From: Erpobdella octoculata
Lineage: Eukaryota; Annelida; Clitellata; Hirudinida; Erpobdellidae
Assembly: GCA_963978895.1 (NCBI GenBank)
Contig: OZ022241.1
Span: 5,532,711 to 5,596,710 of the forward strand
Direction: 5' to 3'
Length of the DNA: 64,000 nucleotides
Shown: one piece after another, positions 53,727-64,000 of the stretch
Layout: every line of letters starts with the position of its first letter
Numbering within the stretch: position 1 is the stretch's first letter
Translations under genes and position numbers: made by a program
Notes under the pieces: model-generated
Seen by the model: only the letters and a program-made list of their open reading frames with translations
Databases searched by the model: none
What the model was told of the DNA's origin: nothing

Positions 53727-54484
53727 GGGCATGTGGAAGTTTTATTTTTGTGCTTGATTTACTTGTTTTATTATTTTCAAAATTTTATTGTGTTTTTGCA
53801 AATAAAAACCCACAATCTCATTAGTTTGAAAAGTTTAAAAAATCGATCACTCAGTGACAACGTGTCTACTAGTTTTTTTTTTTTTTACAAACGGCGGATT
53901 ATATTTACTCGCTAGATTGTTTTGAATGGAGTAGTAATAAGTAGTAATAACACATCAAAACCACTGTCAGACAAATTTTGGAACTTTTCTTAAAAGGGTC
54001 CTCCACAATAGTTATCGTCGTACAATAATGGTCCGGAAATTGTCGTAGTTTGTCGTAAATATTTCGTCCAAATAATGTCGTTAAGATATTTTTTCAATGA
54101 GTAGTTTGGTGTCTTCTACTGTGGGGTGCACTGGGTTTTTCTCTCGCCCCCGTTTCCTTTCCAGTTGCTCTCGCGCTCCCGGTAGCTCTCCCGTTCAAAA
54201 TATAAAAAGTATACTTTGGAGAGCAATGTATATATACATTGCGCATTCAGGTTCGAATTCTCCGACCCCTTCAAAGTAGGCTGGATCATCCCGTGGCAAA
54301 TATGCTACGAGTCACAATTTAATACTAAATTAATATTTTTCTCACACGCACTCACATTTTAACAAGTAAAGAAAAAAAAACGAGTTTTTCAACACAAACT
54401 TTGATGTCAAATACACTCTTTTTAGAAATACGAAAAATGTTAAAATTAAGTTTTTTCCTTTTTTAATTGAATCATGTATTGTCA
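53727..54484. other. 3' flank of the UBX gene
   Basis: Short AT-rich stretch with the polyadenylation signal and a GC-rich 18-bp repeat pair (54136-54195). No other gene. Confidence 0.45.
54136..54195. repeat. GC-rich 18-bp repeat, short cluster
   Basis: CTCTCGCCCCCGTTTCCTTTC and CTCTCGCGCTCCCGGTAGC-type units, same family as 51490-51745. Confidence 0.7.
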
Positions 54485-56432
54485 TCTATATATATAAAAG
54501 AACATGTCCTGACTGACTGATAATCAACGCCCAGCTCAAACGCCTCATCCTAGGAACGTGAAAGTTGGAACTTATATTACTTTTATAGCGTAAACATCCG
54601 TTAAGAAAGGATTTTTTAAAATTTTGCTCCTGAGGGGAAAAAACTGGAAAACAAACTTTTTTCTAAAACAATGTATATCTCGAAAACCAAAAATGAGGAG
54701 ATTTTGAAATTTGGTATATAGATTCTTTTTGAAAAATAAAAAGATACGTGTTTCACCAATTTTTGAAAATTCGGTTTCCCGGACCTCAAATGTGGGTTGG
54801 AAAATTGGGTTATTTGGTTTTTAAAGTAGCTTCTACTCAAAAACTGTTAATGCTACAGGAGTAAAAATTAGTACTTAGTTTCTACTCCAAAAATAATGAA
54901 ATACGTGTTTTAGCATTTTTTGAAAATTTGGTTTTCAGGACTTCAAATGTGGGGTGGAAAATAGGGCTAATTGTCTTTTATAGAAACTGCTACTCAAAAA
55001 CAGTAAATACCACAGATGTAAAAATTATTATTTAGTTTTTTTTCTAAAAATAAAGATATACGTGTTTCACCATTTTTTTACAAATTTGGTTTCCAGGACT
55101 TCAAATGTGGGGTGGAAAATAGGGTTATTTGGTTTTTAAAGTAACTGCTACTCAACAACTGTAATTGCCACAGATGTAAAAATTAATACTTAGTATCTAC
55201 TCAGAAAAAAAGATATACGTGTTTCATCATTTTTTGGGTTATTTGGTTTTTAAAATAGCTGCTACTCAAAAACTGTTAATGCTACAGAAGTAAAAATTAG
55301 TATTTAGTTTCTACTCCAAAAATAATGAAATACGTGTTTTAGCATTTTTTGAAAATTTGGTTTCCAGGACCTCAAATGTGGGGTGGAAATAAGGGTTATT
55401 TGCTACTTACAAAGTGTAAGTGCTACAAATGTAAAAATTAGTATTTTGAAGTTTTGTGCCGGTTAAAAGTAGCTAAGTCCAGTTTATCATCGGCCGGGCC
55501 AAGCCGTTATTTTAGAGTCTTCACACGGGCCAGGCCAAACCTTAAATCAAAGTGGGACGGGCCGAGGTTTTTCACCAAGTATATAGATATTTTAGTGATT
55601 TTAGGGTCTTCAGTTTGGCCGGGCCAAACCTGAGGTCAAGGTGGGACGGGCCGAAGTTTTTCATCAAGTATATAGAACTTCTAGGCCTGTAAAAATGGGC
55701 CGGGCCTAATTCAGACGGGCTGTGCTGGATTAGGAGTTTGGGTTTTTAAAACGGGCTGGGCTAATTTGTCGACGGGCCGAGCCGAGACCTAAAAAAATGA
55801 TCTCTACTATGGATGCACGGTTCAAACTCTCTAATTTCCTAACGATCGACAGGCGAACGCTCTACCGCTCTGCCACCAGTGCCTCAAAAATAACGATATA
55901 AATGTTTCACCATTTTTTAAAACTTTGGTTTCCATGACTTAAAATGTGGGGTCAAAATAAGGGTTATTTGATTTTAAAATAACTGCTACTCAACAACTGC
56001 AAGCATTACAGATGTAAAACTTTGTATTTTGAGGTTTTGTGCCGGTTTAAAGTAGCTGAGTCCAGTTTATCACCGGTCGTGCCAAGTCGTTATTTTAGGG
56101 TCTTCTTACGGGCCAGGCTAAACCTTAAATCAAGGTGGTACGGGCCGAGGTTTTTCACTAAGCATATAGTCATTTTTGTAGTTTTAGGGTCTTCAGACGG
56201 GCCGGGCCAAACCTGAAGTCAACGTGGGACGGGCCGAAGTTTTTCATCAAGTATATAGAATTTCTAGGCCTGTAAAAACGGGCCGGGCCCAAATTAGACA
56301 GGCCGTGCCGGGCCAGGAATTTTGGTTTTGAAACGGGCTGGGCCAAGTTGTCGACGGGCGAGCCGACACCTATGGATGCACGGTTCAAATTCTCTAATTT
56401 CATGCGAGCGAAGCCGCTACGGGCACTGCTAG
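54485..56432 (+). mobile_element. Helitron-like element, copy A
   Basis: It starts TCTATATATATAAAAG and ends GCTACGGGCACTGCTAG, that is, 5'-TC and 3'-CTAG with T after, as Helitrons have. No Rep/helicase is encoded, so it is non-autonomous. The body contains a (GACT)n start, imperfect monomers of about 160 bp (GTAGCNGCTACTCAAAAACTG, then GGTTTCCAGGACCTCAAATG) and a GC-rich end with GGACGGGCCGA repeats. A GC-rich terminal module occurs twice (about 55440-55830 and 56030-56432), so one element may be nested in another. Short frames across the array are repeat artefacts. Confidence 0.8.
55801..55887 (-). ncRNA. tRNA-like sequence (SINE head or tRNA pseudogene)
   Basis: On the minus strand: GGCACTGGTGGCAGAGCGGT, then AGAGCGTTCGCCTGTCGATC and AGTTTGAACCGTGCATCC. 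TGGCAGAGCGG fits the RNA polymerase III A box and GTTTGAACC a degenerate B box at the right distance. The B-box side is identical to the last part of the other Helitron copies. It is not a canonical tRNA cloverleaf (a mature tRNA is not claimed). Confidence 0.6.
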
Positions 56433-58011
56433 TCTATATATATAAAAGAACATGTCCTGACTGACTGACTGACTGACTGACTGACTGACTGACTGACTGA
56501 CTAACTGACTGACTGACTGACTGACTGACTGATAATCAACGCCGAGCTCAAACGCCTTATCCTAGGAACGTGAAATTTGGAACCTATATTACTATTATAG
56601 CGTAAACATCCGCTAAAAAAGGATTTTTGAAAATTTTGCTCCTGAGGGGAAAAAACTGGAAAACAAGCTTTTTTCTAAAACAATGGATATCTCGAAAACC
56701 AAAATTGAGGAGATTTTTAAATTTGGTATATAGATACTTTTTGAAAAATAAAAAGATACGTGTTTCATCATTTTTTGAAAATTCGGTTTCCCGGATCTCA
56801 AATGTGGGTTGGAAAATTGGGTTATTTGGTTTTTAAAGTAGCTTCTACTCAAAAACTGTTAATGCTACAGGAGTAAAAATTAGTATTTAGTTTCTACTCC
56901 AAAAATAATGAAATACGTGTTTAAGCATTTTTTGAAAATTTGTTTTCCAGGACTTCAAATGTGGGGTGGAAAATAGGGCTAATTGTCTTTTATAGTAACA
57001 GTAAATACCACAGATGTAAAAATTATTATTTAGTTTCTTTTCTCAAAATAAAGATATACGTGTTTCACCATTTTTTACAAATTTGGTTTCCCGGACCTCA
57101 AATGTGGGTTGGAAAATTGGGTTATTTGGTTTTTAAAGTAGCTTCTACTCAAAAACTGTTAATGCTACAAAAGTAAAAATTAGTATTTAGTTTCTACTCT
57201 AAAAATAATGATATACGGGTTTCACAATATTTTGAAAATTTGGTTTCCAGGACTTCAAATGTGGGGTGGAAAATAGGGTTATTTGGTTTTTAAAGTAACT
57301 GCTACTCAACAACTGTAATTGCCACAGATGTAAAAATTAATACTTAGTATCTACTCAAAAAAAAAAAGATATACGTGTTTCATCATTTTTTGGGTTATTT
57401 GGTTTTTAAAGTAGCTGCTACTCAAAAACTGTTAATGCTACAGAAGTAAAAATTAGTATTTAGTTTCTACTCCAAAAATAATGAAATACGTGTTTTAGCA
57501 TTTTTCGAAAATTTGGTTTCCAGGACCTCAAATGTGGGGTGGAAATAAGGGTTATTTGATTTTAAAATAACTGCTACTCACAAACTGTAAGTGCTACAAA
57601 TGTAAAAATTAGTATTTTGAAGTTTTGTGCCGGTTAAAAGTAGCTAAGTCCAGTTTATCATCGGCCGGGCCAAGCCGTTATTTTAGAGTTTTCACACGGG
57701 CCAGGCCAAACCTTAAATCAAAGTGGGACGGGCCGAGGTTTTTCACCAAGTATATAGATATTTTAGTGATTTTAGGGTCTTCAGTTTGGCCGGGCCAAAC
57801 CTGAGGTCAAGGTGGGACGGGCCGAAGTTTTTCATCAAGTATATAGAACTTCTAGGCCTGTAAAAATGGGCCGGGCCTAATTCAGACAGGCTGTGCCGGG
57901 CCAGGAGTTTGAGTTTTTAAAACGGGCTGGGCTAATTTGTCGACGGGCCGATGGATGCACGGTTCAAACTCTCTAATTTCATGCGAGCGAAGCCGCTACG
58001 GGCACTGCTAG
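56433..58011 (+). mobile_element. Helitron-like element, copy B, head-to-tail with A
   Basis: It begins directly after the CTAG of copy A with TCTATATATATAAAAG. It carries a long (GACT)n run (56458-56532) and the 160-bp monomers, and ends GGGCACTGCTAG at 58011. It is very similar to copy A but lacks the tRNA-like insertion. No coding capacity. Confidence 0.85.
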
Positions 58012-58033
58012 TCCAATATAAAGCTATGCTGAA

Positions 58034-58238
58034 AGTTTCAGCTTCCCCAACTCCGCCTCGATAATTGCGAGCCAGTCCCAAGCCTGGAGAAAGGAGGAGG
58101 GAAAAGTAAAAAGGATCAAATTCTGATCCACGACAGGAAGTACTTGAGTGCTTCCTACATACAGTCATTAGAGTCTTAAAACACCTGGTGTAAAGGACTA
58201 TAAACTATTATGAAAAAAAAAAAAAAAGTTTCAGCTTC
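58034..58238 (+). mobile_element. Full-length SINE with 13-bp target duplication
   Basis: Body about 58047-58225, starting CCAACTCCGCCTCG and ending in a 14-bp A run. Flanked by AGTTTCAGCTTCC at 58034-58046 and 58226-58238. The longest A tail of all copies suggests the most recent insertion in the window. Confidence 0.9.
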
Positions 58239-58293
58239 CTAAGCTAGTCAAAAAGCTGGTTAAATTTTATTTGCAAGAGTTGTGTAGATAGAG

Positions 58294-60093
<1,800 letters not shown>

Positions 60094-61310
60094 CTAGCAG
60101 TGCCCGTAGCGGCTTCGCTCGCATAAAATTAGAGAATTTGAACCGTGCATACATAGTAGAGTACTGCACGGATCAATTTTTTAGGTCTCGGCTCGGCCCG
60201 TCGACAACATGGCCCAGCCCGCTTCAAAAACCGAAATTCCTGGCCCGGCACGGCCCGTCTAATATGGGCCCGGCCCGTTTTTACAGGCCTAGAAGTTCTA
60301 TATACTTGATGAAAAACTTCGGCCCGTCCCACCTTGACTTCAGGTTTAGCCCGGTCCGTCTGAAACCCCTAAAATCACTCAAATGTCTATATACTTAGTT
60401 AAAAATCTCGGCCCGTCCCACCTTGATTTAAGGTTTGGGCAGGGCCGTGTGAAAACCCTAAAATAACGGCTTGGCCCGTCCGTCCGGTGATAAACTGAAC
60501 TCATCTACTTTTAACCGGAACAAAACCTCAAAATACTAATTTTCACATCTGTAGCACTTACAGTTTTTGAGTAGCAGTTATTTTAAAATCAAATAACCCT
60601 TTTTCCACTTCACATTTGAGGTCCTGGGAACCAAATTTTCAAAAAATGGTGAAACACGTATATCATTATTTTTAGAGTAGAAACTAAATACTAATTTTAC
60701 TTTTGTAGCATTTACAGTTTTTGAGTAGCAGTTACTTTAAAAACCAAGTAACCCTATTTTCCACCCCATATTTGAAGTCCTGGAAACCAAATTTTCAAAA
60801 AATGGTAAAACACGTATATCATTATTTTTGGAGTAGAAACTAAATACTAATTTTTACTCCTGCAGCATTCACAGTTTTTGAGTAGCAGCTACTTTAAAAA
60901 CCAAATAACCCAATTTTCCAACCCACATTTGAGGTCCGGGAAACCGAAGTTTCAAAAAATAGTGAAACACGTATTTTTTTATATTTCAAGAAGAATCCAT
61001 ATACCAAATTTCAAAATTTCCTCGTTTTTGGTTTTCGAGATATACATTGTTTTAGAAAAAAGTTTGTTTTCCAGTTTTTTCCCATCAGGAGCAAAATTTA
61101 AAAAAATCCTTTCTTAGTGGAAGCTTACGCAATAAAAGTAATATAAGTTTCAAATTTCACGTTCCTAGGATGAGACGTTTGGCTCGGCGTTGATTATAAG
61201 TCAGTCAGTCAGTCAGTCAGTCAGTCAGTCAGTCAGTCAGTCAGTCAGTCAGTCAGTCAGTCAGTCAGTCAGTCAGTCAGTCAGGACATGTTCTTTTATA
61301 TATATATAGA
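60094..61310 (-). mobile_element. Helitron-like element, copy C, inverted
   Basis: On the minus strand it ends CACTGCTAG (60094-60097) and begins TCTATATATATATAAAAG (up to 61310). A run of about 22 GTCA units lies near its 5' end (61199-61283). It has the same 160-bp monomers and GC-rich end as copies A and B, and leads straight into the 1129-bp tandem array. Confidence 0.85.
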
Positions 61311-64000
61311 TATATATTACCACTTACAGTTTTTGAGTAGCAGTAATTTTTAAAATCAAATAACTCTATTTTGCACCTTACATTTGAGGTCCTGGAAACC
61401 AAAATTTTCAAAAAATGCTAAAACACGTATTTCAATATTTTTGGAGTAGAAACTAAATACTAATTTTTACTTCTGTAGCATTAACAGTTTTTGAGTAGCA
61501 GCTACTTTAAAAACCAAATAACCCAAAAAATGATAAAACACGTATATCTTTTTTTTGAGTAGATACTAAGTATTAATTTTTACATCTATGGCAATTACAG
61601 TTGTTGAGTAGCAGTTACTTTAAAATTCAAATAACCATATTTTCCGCCCCACATTTGAAGTCCTGGAAACCAAATTTTCAAAAAATTGTGAAACCCGTAT
61701 ATCATTATTTTTAGAATAGAAACTAAATACTAATTTTTACTTTTGTAGCATTAACAGTTTTTGAGTAGAAGCTACTTTAAAAACCAAATAGCCCAATTTT
61801 CCAACCCACATTTGAGGTCCGGGAAACCAAATTTGTAAAAAATGGTGAAACACGTATATCTTTATTTTTAGAAAAGAAACTAAATAATAATTTTTACATC
61901 TGTGGTATCTACTGTTTTTGAGTAGCAGTTACTATAAAAGACAATTAGCCCTATTTTCCACCCCACATTTGAAGTCCTGGAAACCAAATTTTCAAAAAAT
62001 GCTAAAACACGTATTTCATTATTTTTGGATTAGAAACTAAATACTAATTTTTACTCCTGTAGTATTAACAGTTTTTGAGTAGAAGCTAATTTAAAAACCA
62101 AATAACCCAATTTTCCAACCCACATATGAGGTCCGGGAAACCGAAGTTTCAAAAAATAGTGAAACACGTATTTTTTTATATTTCAAGAAAAATCCATATA
62201 CCAAATTTCAAAATTTCCTCGTTTTTGGTTTTTGAGATATACATTGTTTTAGAAAAAAGTTTGTTTTCCAGTTTTTTCCCATCAGGAGCAAAATTTAAAA
62301 AAATCCTTTCTTAGTGGAAGCTTACGCAATAAAAGTAATATAAGTTTCAAATTTCACGTTCCTAGGATGAGACGTTTGGCTCGGCGTTGATTATAAGTCA
62401 GTCAGTCAGTCAGGACATGTTCTTTTATATATATATAGATATATATTACCACTTACAGTTTTTGAGTAGCAGTAATTTTTAAAATCAAATAACTCTATTT
62501 TGCACCTTACATTTGAGGTCCTGGAAACCAAATTTTTCAAAAAATGCTAAAACACGTATTTCAATATTTTTGGAGTAGAAACTAAATACTAATTTTTACT
62601 TCTGTAGCATTAACAGTTTTTGAGTAGCAGCTACTTTAAAAACCAAATAACCCAAAAAATGATAAAACACGTATATCTTTTTTTTGAGTAGATACTAAGT
62701 ATTAATTTTTACATCTATGGCAATTACAGTTGTTGAGTAGCAGTTACTTTAAAATTCAAATAACCATATTTTCCGCCCCACATTTGAAGTCCTGGAAACC
62801 AAATTTTCAAAAAATTGTGAAACCCGTATATCATTATTTTTAGAGTAGAAACTAAATACTAATTTTTATTTTTGTAGCATTAACAGTTTTTGAGTAGAAG
62901 CTACTTTAAAAACCAAATAGCCCAATTTTCCAACCCACATTTGAGGTCCGGGAAACCAAATTTGTAAAAAATGGTGAAACACGTATATCTTTATTTTTAG
63001 AAAAGAAACTAAATAATAATTTTTACATCTGTGGTATCTACTGTTTTTGAGTAGCAGTTACTATAAAAGACAATTAGCCCTATTTTCCACCCCACATTTG
63101 AAGTCCTGGAAACCAAATTTTCAAAAAATGCTAAAACACGTATTTCATTATTTTTGGATTAGAAACTAAATACTAATTTTTACTCCTGTAGTATTAACAG
63201 TTTTTGAGTAGAAGCTAATTTAAAAACCAAATAACCCAATTTTCCAACCCACATATGAGGTCCGGGAAACCGAAGTTTCAAAAAATAGTGAAACACGTAT
63301 TTTTTTATATTTCAAGAAAAATCCATATACCAAATTTCAAAATTTCCTCGTTTTTGGTTTTTGAGATATACATTGTTTTAGAAAAAAGTTTGTTTTCCAG
63401 TTTTTTCCCATCAGGAGCAAAATTTAAAAAAATCCTTTCTTAGTGGAAGCTTACGCAATAAAAGTAATATAAGTTTCAAATTTCACGTTCCTAGGATGAG
63501 ACGTTTGGCTCGGCGTTGATTATAAGTCAGTCAGTCAGTCAGGACATGTTCTTTTATATATATATAGATATATATTACCACTTACAGTTTTTGAGTAGCA
63601 GTAATTTTTAAAATCAAATAACTCTATTTTGCACCTTACATTTGAGGTCCTGGAAACCAAATTTTTCAAAAAATGCTAAAACACGTATTTCAATATTTTT
63701 GGAGTAGAAACTAAATACTAATTTTTACTTCTGTATCTGTAGCATTAACAGTTTTTGAGTAGCAGCTACTTTAAAAACCAAATAACCCAAAAAATGATGA
63801 AACACGTATATCTTTTTTTTGAGTAGATACTAAGTATTAATTTTTACATCTATGGCAATTACAGTTGTTGAGTAGCAGTTACTTTAAAATTCAAATAACC
63901 ATATTTTCCGCCCCACATTTGAAGTCCTGGAAACCAAATTTTCAAAAAATTGTGAAACCCGTATATCATTATTTTTAGAGTAGAAACTAAATACTAATTT
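61311..64000 (-). repeat. 1129-bp macrosatellite derived from the Helitron 5' part
   Basis: Units run 61311-62439, 62440-63568 and 63569 to the window end. Landmark positions (ATATATTACCACTTAC) are exactly 1129 bp apart. Units 1 and 2 are nearly identical. Each is the 5' portion of the Helitron (three to four GTCA units, then the 160-bp monomers) without the GC-rich CTAG end. The array continues past the window. A 62-codon frame repeated at 62126 and 63255 is a monomer artefact. Confidence 0.92.

Noticed and set aside
62126..63443. Repeated 62-codon gene
   Set aside because: The frame lies in a Helitron monomer repeated every 1129 bp; it begins and ends at arbitrary points and shows no domain.

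Overview
The window is eukaryotic: AT-rich animal DNA with intron-rich genes, GT-AG introns and abundant transposable elements and satellites. Five protein-coding loci are recognisable. All have counterparts in animals generally, so the source is an invertebrate metazoan; I cannot name the phylum from the sequence. There is no operon, CRISPR array or prokaryotic feature.

Layout: 1-4780 is intergenic with old repeats. 4781-15072 (minus) is a PLEKHG5-type RhoGEF gene that can be followed exon by exon from ATG to stop, except for one unresolved junction. 15073-22629 is a divergent intergenic stretch filled with nested mobile elements: a TIR element containing a LINE fragment, a hAT-like pseudogene and a 1.5-kb foldback element. 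22630/24503-36753 (plus) is TANGO1/MIA3, with one 5-kb luminal exon, a membrane exon, many short coiled-coil exons and a proline-rich last exon. 36754-40098 carries a hAT element with an intact 8-bp target duplication. 40099-47232 (plus) is NFX1. 48482-50265 (minus) is alpha-endosulfine (ENSA/ARPP19). 50740-52870 is transposon debris and long TA microsatellites. 52878-53726 (plus) is an intronless protein with two UBX domains. 54485-64000 is a Helitron-derived array that turns into a 1129-bp macrosatellite running off the window end.

The genes are ordinary housekeeping or signalling genes and I see no sign that they act in one pathway: Rho signalling, ER export of large cargo, RING/NF-X1 regulation, PP2A inhibition in mitosis and p97 cofactor. 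The interesting material is structural. Tandem repeats repeatedly start at or just after 5' splice sites, and in several cases each repeat copy carries a splice-donor-like GTAAG/GTGAG. Other points are a 170-bp SINE with RTE-like sequence and clear target duplications, a Helitron 3' end that looks tRNA-derived, and a GC-rich 18-bp motif dispersed through AT-rich DNA.

Exon boundaries were derived by hand from reading frame, splice consensus and phase agreement. Family names rest on recognised motifs, not on a database search.
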